In this document: positions 1 to 11,788 of the stretch, in pieces | How positions within the stretch are numbered: position 1 is the first letter of the stretch | Layout of the letters: every line of letters starts with the position of its first letter | Origin: Phoronis australis | Taxonomy: Eukaryota; Phoronida; Phoronidae | DNA length: 64,000 nt | Direction of reading: 5' to 3' | Assembly: GCA_002633005.1 (NCBI GenBank) | Contig: NMRA01000877.1 | Location: 47,421-111,420 of the forward strand | Program-made: the position numbers and the translations under genes | Notes under the pieces: model-generated | Told to the model about the DNA's origin: nothing | The model's database searches: none | Seen by the model: the letters and a program-made list of their open reading frames with translations, nothing else

Positions 1-187
1 ATTGAGGTGGGGGCAGGGGCCCCGGGCCCCTCTCTCTTGGCTGCCGAAAAAAAAAATCAAACAGCAAAAAAATAACAGCAAGAGCGTAGGGAAATGTTGA
101 GTTTATTAATTAATCCCGGTAATCAAAATTTTACGGATGAAACAAGATTTAAATGTGTGCAGTTTTAGAGTTTTTTTTGGTGTGGGG

Positions 188-871
188 GCTCAGATCCAAT
201 TTCATGTGTCAAATTCGGAACACGGCGCAATCGTAGCGGAACTATGGTTAAGTATACAGGCTCTCCCTCGGTATCCCAGGCGACCCGTAGTGGAGCTGTG
301 CACTACGACTTCGTTTCCGTCGTCTGCTCCACTGGGCAATGAAAAAAATTACTTCATTTTTTAAAGAAAATGGAATCTGAGTGACGATGAAAAAACAGAA
401 ACGCCTGGTAAAATTGAATTTTAATCGAAGCCTTTGTGAATCACTCAGAAACTCATAATCCTCTCTTTGTCAAACCTTAACTTAAGACGATTTCCAAAGC
501 AATTGCGTCTTTATTGCCAACACAAAAAACGGATTGGGTCTTTTGGGCAATTGAAGACATTTTCAATACAAAAAAATTGTTAAGAACCGATTGCACAAAA
601 TATAAAACGTATAATGAGCATTACAAAAAGAAGTAGGTTTCGCGCGCAAACGCTGTGGACCGTAAAACAAGAAGGTCTCTTAGCATAAAATTTCAAGTTA
701 AATCGGTGGTGCAGTGGTAAAGCAAGCGCGCTCTATCCGCCAGGTTGTGATTTCGAGTCTGTGGTAATTGCATTTTTTCTCTTTGACACGTTTTCCGTTT
801 TTTTTTCCTTTTTTCTTGGATAATACTTCGTTAATCAAGGAAAATGCTTGATTTTTAGAGGAAAAAACAGG
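188..871 (+). repeat. Interspersed repeat A, copy 1, with tRNA-like SINE head
   Basis: About 680 bp that recurs in the same orientation at 42491-43170, clearly diverged but alignable from the shared start gctcagatc to the shared end around tttttagaggaaaaaacag. An internal stretch at about 701-760 looks tRNA-derived. It has an A-box-like ggtgcagtggtaaag and a degenerate B box (gatttcgagtc), so a pol III promoter was probably present once. I saw no long open frame. The tRNA-like part lies in the 3' half instead of at the 5' end, so the unit may be a SINE fused to, or inserted in, another repeat. Confidence 0.75.
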
Positions 872-1875
872 AAAAAAACCTCCACGGGCGTGGGCAAACC
901 TCCGATAATGTTTAATCAATATTTATTTTACACAGGAATGTCTACGTTGAGGTTTACAAAGACCTTATTACAAAGGAGTCGAGGCCGCTCAGTAACCCGG
1001 CGGGACAATGCTGCTGCTGAAACATTGCCCCTCTCGTTTCATGACAAGGTTAGGCAAGTCAGAACAGTGCTCCTTGAAATGGCTGGGAGTGAGGAAGTTC
1101 CCTAAGAACTTCCTCCGGCTATAAAGATACGGTAAAGACACAGTTGTACATGTCTAATGTGGTACAGTGCAGGTACGCTCTTTCTTCTATTGCAAACTGT
1201 TGAAATTTCATATAATTATGCATGCTTCCACAAATATGCAACTGAATACCACAAGGTACAGTCTGATCAAGACTACAATTGCAAAATCGGCCTTTTGATT
1301 GCACGTTGATGATAATGATAAATTTGTCCTCAGTGCTGAAAATTAGTATGAAACGATTCCTTCCGCATCTGCAGACCCTGCTGTGAAAATTATTGACCTT
1401 TACGTAACTGTTAGGTAAACATACCTAGATAGACTGAATAGCGTCATTATCTACCATCATTAATCTAGTTCCCGATGATGGAATTGTTTAGTTACGATTT
1501 TCGTAACTTTGGATGAATCTCTGGAAAATCAGAAATATTCGACTGTGAGTTGATTTTACACGTGTGAAATTCAACGCGTAACTGTAAATTGAACAATAGA
1601 TACATGAAGCTTTTGGAAATACGACTTCAAAAGTTTCATCGAAGCCCATTATAAAATAAATTAACAATGGGAAATTGCAGACTTTCGTTATATTTTTACC
1701 AACACTTTTATGGATTGACAACAATTTGGAAATCATTTATAATGTTGCAATGAAGGTTCTTATAACAAAGAAGTTGAAGTTATTCCGAAAATCTCCAACT
1801 CTGAGCAAACCAGAAGATTGCGAATTTGTCAGAATATTGGTCTTTTGAAATGAGTAACTACCGTTTATTTTATGG
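872..1875. other. Unassigned region with one weak exon candidate
   Basis: No recognised gene. One stretch deserves a note. A good-looking acceptor (ttattttacacag at about 922-934) precedes an open frame from ATG 938 that reads about 55 codons to a stop near 1105. The frame looks coding-like (DKVRQVRTVLLEMAGSEEVP) but matches no family I know, and the stop is followed by more coding-like codons in the same frame. A short hairpin (ggaagttc/gaacttcc, about 1092-1113) covers that stop. The rest is AT-rich with no feature seen. Confidence 0.3.
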
Positions 1876-3217
1876 CAGGACCGTAGGAAGCAGGTGGCGG
1901 GGGATGGGCACGGGCCCCCAAAAATTTTCAGGCGTAAGAGTTAAACCGTGACAACCGACATAGGCGTGGGGCCGGGAACAGTCGAGAAAAGAAAGACAGT
2001 GAAATACGGATAGGAGAAAATTAACGGGAACATTTAACAACTCTGCATCAGTGCATGGTTTACTTTTTGAGAACCCTGGAAAGGACATTGTCTTTAGGGT
2101 ATCCGCTTTGCAGCACAAGTCGTCTAAACGCACTCGAAAACATGCACGAAATCAATCATACATGTATTTCGATAAATCAAGAAAATTTGTAAAGCGAAGC
2201 ATACTAATTTTTACTGGATTTTTGATTTCAATATGTCAATTTTGAGAATGCAAAACTACATTTTTCCAGATGCCCCTGTCTGACAAAAGACAAAATTCCT
2301 TTCTTTTTTTTCAAAACTGCCTATTACTTGAGAAAATTGATGTCCTGGCAGATATCATCAATTGCTGCGCATTTCCTGATATTTGAAAATTTAGATATAT
2401 TCATGCTTGGGGTCCCCGCCCTTGACGTTCAAGTGTCCACCTTTTTCAGTTTTTATTGACAAATTCTTAAGGGGGCGCTCATGGAGAGAGGACCCAATGT
2501 TGGAATCGATTACCTCTATTTTCCTGTTTTTTGTGAAATCGTGTAACCGGCTTTCATGTTGAAGGTCACTCCCTGCATCGTTTTGGGACCACAAGACAGT
2601 GGAATGCATTGTCACTCTTTTCCAAGCTTAATGATGTTTAGCCTATCATCTAAAGGTGTCCCATTTCAGAATGTACGCTCTCTCGGTGGAGCAGTTTAGG
2701 GGAAATGTCCGTTTGCCCGTCTATATACATGTATGTAAATCCAACGCTGCCAAGTATTCATGATCAAAATTGAGATTCCAAATTCATCAAAAAACACAAA
2801 ACATTACTGCATAGCACAGACATTCGACTCAAAAACGAAAATGTAAAAAAATTATAGTATAATTGCCGCGATCGAAAGGGTGGAATTTTGAAGAACGTAA
2901 ATACCGCTATTTGTGAATTAAACAAAAGGACTATTTCCGATGGTTAGTTATGAAATAATGTTCATGTTTCTCGTAGTATCACAGGAATAGTATCTCTTTT
3001 GAAGATGGTTACTATGAGTTGTTTTTAAGGAATTCCTACACATGGAAAACACTGCTGTCTAAACAAGGTGCCATTTGTGATGACCTTGTACATGAAAGGG
3101 AGCACTCAAAGAACTCTCGCAATCATTTTTTAAAGATTTCAGCGGTTTTTTTGTCATTGGAGTTCAAGTTTACCTCGTGAACCGTAATACATACCTCAGA
3201 AATGAGCAAAAATACAC
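1876..3217 (+). repeat. Interspersed repeat B, copy 1
   Basis: About 1.34 kb that matches 28986-30573 in the same orientation, from caggNccgtaggaagc through to tcNgaaatgagcaaaa. Shared blocks include gacaaattcttaaggg, cccaatgttgga, agcttaatgatgttta, ctctctcggtggagcagttt and gaaaacactgctgtc. The copies differ by indels. This copy keeps about 90 bp near 1890-1982 that copy 2 lacks, and it lacks the 143-bp palindromic insertion present in copy 2. No coding capacity was recognised. The first bases resemble hAT-type ends (caggg...cgtag), but the matching far end was not identified. Confidence 0.75.
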
Positions 3218-3218
3218 C

Positions 3219-4035
3219 TTAAAGGAGCATGCCAAAAAACATACTAAATTTGTATCAATTTAGATCGAGTAGTTCTACTCCATAACGGCACGTACGGTTG
3301 CGTTACCTGACACCTAACGGCAGACGGAGGTGTTGAAATTATCCAATGATGTCATCGGTTTCACACGCAGTCTGTTCAGCAGTTCACAACACGGGTTGCT
3401 GGTACTCAGCTTATCGCTTGAAGTCATCGTTTAACACCAATAAATCATCAAACTTCGATGTAAAACCCTTAAAAATACACCGAGTTCTTATAAAAACGTG
3501 TTGTTTTATTTCGCTCTTACGGATTTATTGGTATTTGGACACACCGTAGCCTACAAAGTTCGGCAGGCCAATAAGGTCCGTAGCAGGAGTTTGGGGTCTG
3601 TTCGGAGATAATTTCGAAGTATTTTCCGTGAGATACAGACAGGAGAACCTAGATCTGTGTTGTTTAGACTTGTGATTTTCTGAGTTCTAAACACAAAACG
3701 CTTGTTATCCTGGCCAGCGGCTCGGAGCCCGATCAGGCCCGTCGCGGCCGGCCGTATTTACTCGTTATCCCGGCCAGTGGCTCGGAAAATGATCAGATAT
3801 CACGAACATAAACCAGCCAAAGTTCAATGGAAACTAAACTTCCAATCAAGAAAATACTATACTAGTGAGCCAAAGAAATGTGCACGCGATTATGTTGGTG
3901 AAACGAAACTGCAAATCTACTTACTCGTCGGGGGCCGCGAATTCAGGCTCCGCTTTAGTCACAGCACAGTCAGGGCAGTAGTTGTACATTGACAATCATT
4001 ATTTGAATAATTTAAATGTAAATGAAGATTCCTTT
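3219..4035 (-). mobile_element. Partial Kolobok/T2-like element (copy D2)
   Basis: It starts with TTAA (3219-3222) followed by AGGAGCATGCC, the same end seen at the right side of the complete element at 11789-13362. From about 3290 to 4030 it matches the reverse complement of 13290-12690 and the forward strand of 35853-36600 (shared ggcagacggaggtgttgaaa, cagtctgttcagcagttcac, gtttaacaccaata). The match fades after about 4035, so the THAP end of the element is missing. Inside, a module of about 58 bp (ttatcc-ggccag-ggctcgga...) occurs twice, at about 3704 and 3763. It abuts repeat B directly, so it may have inserted at the edge of that repeat. Confidence 0.7.
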
Positions 4036-4075
4036 GCCGATGGTGCACAACTAAATTCTTATTTTTAGAAATGAT

Positions 4076-4260
4076 TTACGATGAAACACGATAACAAAAT
4101 AATAGTCGCGGATACACCGTTTTTAGTCCACCGATAGATTTTCTGTACAGAAGATCTACGCCGTCGGTCCCCGCAACTCTTTCGGCCGCCGGTGCAACAT
4201 GCAACCGCGCTTTGCCCCCGAGGATATTGGCCTCCTTATGATATCCTAGATCCGCCACTG
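4076..4260 (-). mobile_element. hAT-like MITE fragment (family E)
   Basis: The right end reads gatatcctagatccgccactg, whose reverse complement is cagtggcggatctaggatatc. The same end occurs at 43250-43270 and, in variant form, at 8231 and 45853. Ends of the type CAGTGGCGGAT are common in non-autonomous hAT-like elements (established knowledge). The left end is missing or unrecognisable. There is no coding capacity. Confidence 0.55.
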
Positions 4261-5476
4261 GATAATCACTGAAATGTATAAAGTTTGCAAAATGGTATTA
4301 TACAATGATTAACCTTTTTCGTCGCTATAATTGTACATGTATAGTAGAGTACCTACTGTTCAGTTCCGGTTGTTTATAAACCGTCAAGACGAACAGCTGT
4401 CGGGGGCCGCTCGATCGATATCCGGCGAGCCATTACATCACTGCATTCCCAAAGTTTTTAGTATGGGTCTAAAAATTCCTTGACCCGACGCCACTTGATT
4501 TATTTTAACAAAAAGATCTAAGGCATGCGTTCGTGCGAAACACTTGAACACAAAGTAGAAAATTTTAATAAAAACCCATGGAAATCGATGAGCAATATGC
4601 TTGCATGATGTAAAGTCGTGTCATTGTATGCAACAATTGACCAATGGAACTGTACATGTTTGTGTACGTGTGCGTATTCGGAATTGAGGGTATAAGTCAG
4701 TTTGGATAAAATGTGGCAGCAAAATTTTTCAAAACGATAGAATTACAATAACTGATATGTTAACAATGAAAAAAAGAAGAATGCACGACACCAAAAGCAC
4801 CCTGTACTGGTCAGGCACGCACATTTAGTGTATACATCGGTTACCCGCGTGTGCCTGTGAACACCATTGCTTGGGCGGCCGAAGACGGGGGTCTACGTAT
4901 GCATTTGCAGAGACCCAATTTCCCGAAATGTGATTGGAATTGTCTACTTAACGTTATACCAAGGAATGATCATTACAATAATATGCAGACGTTTTTTTTC
5001 AAAAAAATAAAAGCCTATAAGGGCTGCTGAGGTGTCGCAAGGAAAATTACTTCAGTGATGCGCTATTTTTCTTTACATGTAACTATCTAGCATTACCAGG
5101 AAGAGATAACCACATTCTGGTATTACTTGTCCTTGTACCTAATTCATCTTAGCGTGGCGAACTGGTTATTTGTACAGTTTGAAACGACATGGTCTCACAG
5201 TTCAAAATGTTGTATTATAGAGTATTCTGTAAAACAACTTAACACGCCGAGGTACTAGAGTTTTAAAAAGGCGTTTGCATTATTAATGTTTACCAATATT
5301 AATTTTTACGCTACTCAGTGTACCATGCGATCATGATGTGGGGAATCACCGTTTTTTCCGTCAATAACAAGCACACTTCCATATTATTGGCCATCCAGAA
5401 CGAGAAGGACAAGAAAAATGGTCACACGGAACCAATACATTGAGATACCGTAACCATTTCAAACAATAAAGTTTTG
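4261..5476. other. No gene seen
   Basis: AT-rich sequence with short acatgta strings. No open frame, splice-bounded exon, repeat copy or RNA gene was recognised. Confidence 0.5.
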
Positions 5477-5524
5477 ATTTATTTCAAAATATATTTCTTT
5501 CAAAATATATTTATTTCAAAATAT
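5477..5524. repeat. Short tandem repeat, 3 x 16 bp
   Basis: Three adjacent units atttNtttcaaaatat at 5477-5492, 5493-5508 and 5509-5524. They are identical except for one base in the middle unit (c for a). Confidence 0.9.
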
Positions 5525-6799
5525 CACCATCAATCAGTAAAATCGCACCGTGACAGTAAAAGAGAAATGTGTATCAGGTAGAAAATTACTGTGCCGTTCT
5601 GGTATCATAAATGCACTCCACTTCAGCAAAATTCAGATTTCAACCAACTCTACGGCAATCCTTCAATTCAGTTGAATCCGACATTTACTGGCACATAATT
5701 GTGTTACTATAGTACATTTATATTGACAACACCCCGCCACAAAATAAATAAAACGGCAAAACCCAAAGGTCGTAAACTCTACCTGCCCTGTCCTACATAG
5801 GCAGGCAATAACACTCTGTAAGTATCAGAAGACCAAAAACAGGACAAAAATGATGATTTTCCTCAAGTAAGACAGTTGCAGATTTTAAAAGCTTGCCAGA
5901 CTACAGAACATTTGTCCCGTCTCTTGAAATCTACAGGAACAACCCATCTACTGTCTCAATATAACAATGTGGGGTGTAGCATTCTTGGGCTATCCCTTCC
6001 TTCGATCCTGTTCTATTCTTAGTAACCTGGCTACAATAATAAATCTTCGAATTGGTGTCCACTTTGTAAAAATGCACGACTATTAATCTTGTAGTCACTT
6101 TTTGTGTTTCTTCGTTGCTGGAAAACAACAGGTATCATGGTCACTAAACCCTTAAAGACATATCGGACTTAGAAGGAAAGTCAAGTAAAAGACCATGAAA
6201 CATCGACTTAAGTGGGTGATCTAGGGACCAAATTCAAATGAACAATACTGTTTCTGCGATGGGATTCTCAACCACAGAATCATTTTATTTCAGTTTCAAA
6301 TTTTAAACCTCGAAAGACAAAAAGTGATATCATTGATTCAGGGTCTAATCTTTATACAAGAAATCAAACTTTATTTTTTACTTTTATATTTTCTGCTATA
6401 ACTAAAGAACCTTTAGTTCTGTGCTCAAGCATGCAGTGATTTTTTCGATGTTTTTCAAATAATCTTAGTTTGCACTTGTTGATGCTAACATAAAAGCTAT
6501 GAGTTTTTACTTGGAATCGCGTGTTGTTACCAATATTGGTTCCTAGGTACTACACAGTAGGCCTACACACTCATTTCCACTAACATGGTTCATCAGCAAG
6601 ATGGCGGACAACTCCGCTCAACGAAATCCACGTGACTAGTTATACTTATCTCATTGGTTCAAACAAACAGGAGACTCGTCACAGAGTGAACATGGGTGTT
6701 TGGGAAGAAATTTTGGTATATAGCCATTCTTGATTAAATCCATGAGCGGCGTTCTACTCAATTTTTTACTGAATTGAGCCCAAATACCATGTGGCAGCA
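5525..6799. other. No gene seen
   Basis: No recognisable coding or RNA feature. The short frames here are unsupported by splice sites or family similarity. Confidence 0.5.
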
Positions 6800-7160
6800 T
6801 AGATTATAGACCACAGATTCGCAACTTCGACATTTTCGTGCTTACTATCCTAGAGGAGGCGCCACTCTTCTAAATTATCTGTTGCCATATGCGAGGCCTG
6901 CGCACGTCTGGTACAACGTGTATCAGACCGCCTGCAATTATTTTTTATTATATAAATTATCTGTTGCAGTTTCCGGTTTGTGTAGTATTGTCACCACACA
7001 ACAACCGACCATAATTAGCAGACGACGTCCCTGCCGGAAATAACGCTAGATAAATTGGCCATGTGTCGCCAATGAGAAATGACGCCATTGCCTCTGTAAG
7101 AGCTCAGCTTTCGTCCATTGAAAGGATACGGAGTTGGCATTGCGTGAGTTAAATGGCGGG
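6800..7160 (-). mobile_element. Fragment of THAP-bearing element F, interrupted by a small insertion
   Basis: On the minus strand this matches 14610-14760, sharing cgtccattgaaag-atacggag, gcagacgacgt and the start of a THAP-like frame (ATG ending at 7012, MVGCCV, compared with MVGYRV at 14734). Its 6800-6830 part matches the reverse complement of 17595-17636. It is a decayed copy without coding capacity. A 67-bp piece at 6886-6952 is inserted between two 15-bp direct repeats. Confidence 0.6.
6871..6967. mobile_element. 67-bp insertion flanked by a 15-bp target-site duplication
   Basis: The 15-mer taaattatctgttgc occurs at 6871-6885 and again at 6953-6967. Between the copies lie 67 bp with an A/T-rich tail (attattttttattata). 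Long direct repeats plus an A/T-rich tail are the usual mark of LINE-driven insertion of a short, 5'-truncated RNA copy. The source of the 67 bp was not recognised. Confidence 0.65.
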
Positions 7161-7874
7161 TCTTTGGAGTCCAACATGAATGTTAAATCTTAAAAAATGT
7201 GTCAATAATTAAGCAGAGTAGTTAGAAAAATACAGTTAAAGAACAAGTCAATGCACCAAAGAGTTGTCTGACGAAAGGATATAAGTATTTTCTGGAAAAC
7301 TAAGTTCGAAACATGAAAAGTAAACATGACCAAATTGCGGCGATCGACTGTTACGGAATAGGTATCATGCTGAATGCAGGGTTACATTTCTTCTAATAAA
7401 TTCTTGATAAAAGTGCTTTCTACACGAACCAGGTCATCTGTTCGTATTCTTGACGAGTTGAAGATATATTCGACAGTGGTGGCTCATGGCATTTTGCTGT
7501 CAAGAGCAATTAGTCATATCTGGTTTAATTTTTTGATCAAGAGTAGGCCTAACACCTTCAAGCATAGCCTACGTCCTGGTGAAGTAGGCACTACCGGGAC
7601 TAACAGTTGATTTGTCATTGATCTGAAATAATACTTGATGTTATTAAATATATATTTTGATTACGATAAAAAGCAGGCTCGCAATTGAAAATAAAAATTA
7701 TATGACCATCAATTCTTTTTTCTTGGTTTTAATAATTACGTCTATTTCATGTGTTATATTTGAAAAATATCAATCTCGAACTAGTTGAATTTTAAAATTA
7801 AAACAACTAATTCTTTCGTCCAAAGCATAACCTCGTTTTAGAGCTCAATTTCAGTTAGTTAACTGGAAAGAACA
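7161..7874. other. No gene seen
   Basis: AT-rich sequence with no supported feature. Confidence 0.5.
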
Positions 7875-8530
7875 CAGTGGCGGATTTAGATGGGAGCCAA
7901 GAGGGCCATGCCCACCCCTAAACTTCTCCCAGATTCCATTTGGCAGTTCAGGAGCGTGAATGTGTGACGGGCAAAATCCTGGCTAATACTCTGCCTTGCC
8001 CACCCAACTCAAAGTCCTGGATCCCCCTGGAACAAGCATACAATTGTAGTTATCGTGTTCCTTCAGAGGCCTCGTTCATATCCGTGGGGAAAGGTGCCTG
8101 TGCGGCCTTCTGAGAGGGGAACGTTTCGCCAAGTGACGGGTCAGTGAAAAATAATACTGACCTCCCTATCACCGTCAGTAGCACCCCACCCTGTTGCAAG
8201 CTGTCATAGCTCTGTCTCAAGTAGCATTTTCAGTGGCTGATCTAGGATACCACGAGGGGGTGGGGCGACATATCCTTGGAGAAGCGTCGGGGCAAAGCGC
8301 GATTGCATGCACGCAGGCGGCCCGGAGGTTGCGGGCGCCGAGGATGCATGCCTTCTGCTCAGGAAATCTGTCGTTGGACTGAAATAAAAAAACGGAACGT
8401 GTTTCCCCCCTCGTCCGCTACCGGTCCTAGCTCGAACTCAGTATTTCCTCCCGCGTCACGTGCGTTTTGCTGGTTTATTTTGCTTGCGACTGTCAAGGGG
8501 GGGGGGCGGTCCCCCCTAAATCCGCCTATG
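7875..8530 (+). mobile_element. hAT-like non-autonomous element(s), family E
   Basis: cagtggcggatttag at 7875 and cagtggctgatctagg at 8231 both face a right end ccccccctaaatccgcctatg that finishes at 8530. The shorter pair, 8231-8530, looks like one 300-bp element. It is flanked by atttt on both sides (8226-8230 and 8531-8535), a possible target duplication, although hAT elements normally make 8 bp. The interior is GC-rich with a G-run and a C-run (gggggggcggtccccccc) near the right end. 7875 may be the left end of a second, nested copy. Confidence 0.5.
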
Positions 8531-8613
8531 ATTTTGTACTTTTCAAATTGACACCTCTGTGTTCACAGGTGGTTTGAACCGTTGGAGAGAAATTTTCAAT
8601 CACTAAGGGAATA

Positions 8614-8803
8614 TTTAGGCCTCCTGGGGCCGGGATTTTAGCGTGATTTTTCAATATTTTTGAGAGGGGAATAAGGCCGATATTTGGCCCCAAAATTGAG
8701 GGATTAGATTAGGCCTCGTGGGACCGGGAATTTCGCGTGATTTTTCAATACATTTGAGAGGGAATAGGGCCGATATTTGGCCCCAAAATTGAGGGATTGA
8801 GGG
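8614..8803. repeat. Tandem duplication, 2 x about 95 bp
   Basis: Unit 1 starts ttaggcctcctggggccggga at 8614 and unit 2 starts ttaggcctcgtgggaccggga at 8709. Both continue through gcgtgatttttcaata, tttgagaggg, ggccgatatttggcccc and aaaattgagggatt. They differ by a few substitutions and single-base indels. No coding meaning is evident. Confidence 0.9.
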
Positions 8804-9889
8804 CCCTGCATCGCGCTTCAACCCATAGTCATGAAAACACAGCCTGGCTGGCCGAAGATTCTCCGGTCCTCGTTTCTATGGCGGCATCCGAGATGCGATA
8901 AATTATGATTCGATAAAAGTTATAAATTTTACACGGACATATTTTCCTTCGTCGCGGAGTATGACAAGGACCCAACGCTTCCGAATCCCAACGTCCTTTG
9001 GGATTGTAAAACAGACAGTTGAGTGTCCGTATTTTTTCTAGATGTTCGAGCAACGCGGAGTAGATACTCAACTGAAGCCACCAGAGCTATCGTAGCGAGC
9101 CTCGTTTTGGAACGCGCCTCCTGTCGGCGTGAATAAGGTCTATAGTCTATGGTGGAAGATTGTACCCAGCCAAGCAGTGTCAGTCTCCTATATTTTGTGT
9201 TTTCTCTCTCCAGTTATTTTCTACTTCAGTCGCTCCCGTAATTGTTTTGGAAGTCAGTTCCATGATCAAGCCTAACTTATTGCTTCATTGCCTGGAATAA
9301 ACAAATGAGGAACTTGAGAGACAGTTCCAGACTAACAGAGATATCTCGGGTAAATAAGTTCATTTACAAATCAGTTACTTAACCTGGTCATACTTTTCAC
9401 TCACAGGCCTGTGGGCCTGGTTGAATGCCGGGAATAGTCTGGCCTTTGACGTCTTTTCATCTCCTGTCTGATGGACATTAACCTATCAAAATGCATGTAT
9501 GTGTTTTTTTTTAAACTAGCTACTTAGGGTATTAAACTCGCGTTACTGTATTTTATGGAAAGAAGTGATTTCTGAGTTTTATTCTGCAATTACAAATAAA
9601 CTATTGAGTGACTTATGTATTTTCGTAAGTTTCGAAAAAACATATCATGTGCTTGCATACGGTACGTGCATGGTAATACATGCGTGTATGAGTTATAAGT
9701 GTTTCATTATGTTTCTATGACAATTTCTATGACAATTTCTATGAATTCACTTATACCTGTGAAATAAAGTTAAAAACGTTTCCGTGGTAAGAAGATTGCA
9801 ATACTTTGTGTTACTGAGAGCGTGCATGGTACTTGCTATTTTTCCCGCTCTTTACGGATTGTCTCATTTTGTTTTAATTTTTCTCGCTT
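8804..9889. other. No gene seen; small tandem motif
   Basis: No coding or RNA gene was recognised. Three consecutive copies of a 14-bp-spaced motif containing tttctatga lie at about 9710-9745. Confidence 0.5.
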
Positions 9890-10400
9890 TCCCGCCTCCT
9901 GCAGGTAGGTAGATGACGTCATCAACAGGCTCACAATTTGAGAGACACCAAAAAAACACGCCTTTCAACTAATTCAACTATTTCCACTAATCGCTGCGCC
10001 ACCTGCCTACAGACAGATAACGTCAGCAAAGGCTCACAACTTGAGAGACACCAAATACGAATTTCAACTAATTTAGCTATTCCCACTAATCGCTGCGTCA
10101 CCTGCAGGCAAGTCAGTGACTCTCAGGTCTTTCCTTCTCACAATGCTAGTACCACTTCAGATGTTGCTACAATTGGTAGAATAAGTTAATTAGATTAGAG
10201 CTGGATAGGTTGAGAGAAATTGGGATTAGTTGCATTAGACTAAAATCAACTATTCCTACTAATCGCAGCGCCACCTGGGGACTGTTAGATAACGCATGTG
10301 ACGTCAACCACAGGCCCACAATTTTAGAGGCATCAATCACGCATTTCAACAAATTCTACTATTCCCACTAATCATTGCGCCACCTGCTGGGCAGTCTGAT
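9890..10400. repeat. Degenerate tandem array, about 100-bp unit
   Basis: Four diverged units, each carrying a block like ttccactaatcgctgcgccacctg (at about 9982, 10081, 10254 and 10363), followed by a block like gtcagca-aggctcacaatttgagagacacca. Spacings between blocks are about 100, 173 and 109 bp. The middle gap holds about 75 bp of extra sequence (10115-10240). This looks like a small satellite-type array with one unit expanded or interrupted. Confidence 0.8.
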
Positions 10401-10627
10401 AACAAAGTCAGCAAGAAGCTCGCATGGTCTAGTGATGGCAGAATAAGTTAGGATTAGTTGGGTATGCAACTAAATATTCTGACATGTATGTCGGACCTAT
10501 GAAACGTTCTTCAAACCTTGCTCGAATCTAATTCCGTATGTCCTTGTAGTTCATTCTGGTCGTAGCTTTGTACTTCGGTTTATAATGCAACAGACAAATG
10601 TTAGTGGTTGATTGCATGCCAACGGTG

Positions 10628-10710
10628 GGTACGTCATGGGCGGCGCAGAACTGAAATAAGTGGGGTTTATGCCCCCCAGCACCCTATGGTGCGTCGCCCA
10701 TGCACGTACC
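10628..10710. mobile_element. Palindromic MITE, family I, copy 1
   Basis: An 83-bp near-perfect hairpin. The left arm ggtacgtcatgggcggcgca pairs with the right arm tgcgtcgcccatgcacgtacc, with an inner palindrome around ggggtttatgcccccc. Related hairpins are at 29783-29925 and 32765-32917, so this is a mobile family and not a chance palindrome. Confidence 0.75.
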
Positions 10711-11788
10711 ACGAACGCTAAACACTATTCTTTAACACTAGTTACCTTAAGATCGCGAACCAGATACGATTGTGTACATCCAAGTCTAAAATCTAATATT
10801 TAAAATTAAATAGTTCTATTTAGTAATGGTTATACTAATTATTTTGTTGATAACCACGTTCTGCAGTTCCTTCGTATTAAGGAATGACTCTTAAGTTGTC
10901 ACTGAACCAGACGATAATACAGTTAAGAATGTGTATTATGAGAATCGTGTGTCTAATGATTAACTGAGTGACGAACAAGTGTGCGTAAGAAAATTATTCG
11001 TGACAATGTCAATGTCGTCAAACCAGCTAGGCGACACATTGAAGCAATTTATTCACTATCAAGACAATAATGTCACGATTATCTATTTATGAAAAACAAC
11101 TCCGGTCGGGAAACACTGCGACCAATAGCGACATATGTAACGACGCCTTGTTTATGAATTCTCGTGTTTTATGGATGGATGTCCTTTTTGCAGAACATCC
11201 ACCTTTCATAGCTAACATATTACTCTAATACATCTTACAACTTATCGCAACAATTTTGGCCGTTGTGAGCGGCTGAAACTGACACCCGCAAAAATTGCAA
11301 AAATGTACATGGGGAAATTGTGAGTGACAAGTAGGGCCTGCTGTACTCAGTGACTCAGCTGTGACACATTTTGGGCCTGCACTGTGCGTTGTTTTCAAAC
11401 CTAAGTTTGCTTAAAAGCGTTCACCTCAGCAATATTTATTAAAGGTTGCCAATGCACCTTCCACACTAGGCGTACTCTCGTAAAGAATCTATTCACTTCT
11501 GCCATTCTACGCGGCCTCATCAGAGACACCCCCGCTTCTATTGAAATCCTGCGCCCTCTTTCAATAAGGTGCTGTTTAGTTTGCGCGCTATGTATACTTG
11601 AGATAATAACAATGCTGGACGATATGGTTTGTGGATGTTCAGTGAACCTAGCTAAGCAAAGCTGTAAATCTTTATGAGACAAATCCCACGCTAAAATTTG
11701 GAGTTTTGTGACAACACGAGGTAGGCTCGGTACGCGAGCCTAAGCCAGACTGTGACTAACGCATCCTACATTGTAATTGAGTCACAAA
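10711..11788. other. No gene seen
   Basis: No supported coding, RNA or repeat feature was found up to the TTAA at 11789. Confidence 0.5.

Noticed and set aside
8614-10400. CRISPR-like arrays at the tandem repeats
   Set aside because: The units are contiguous or diverged with no unique spacers of constant length, and the DNA is animal.
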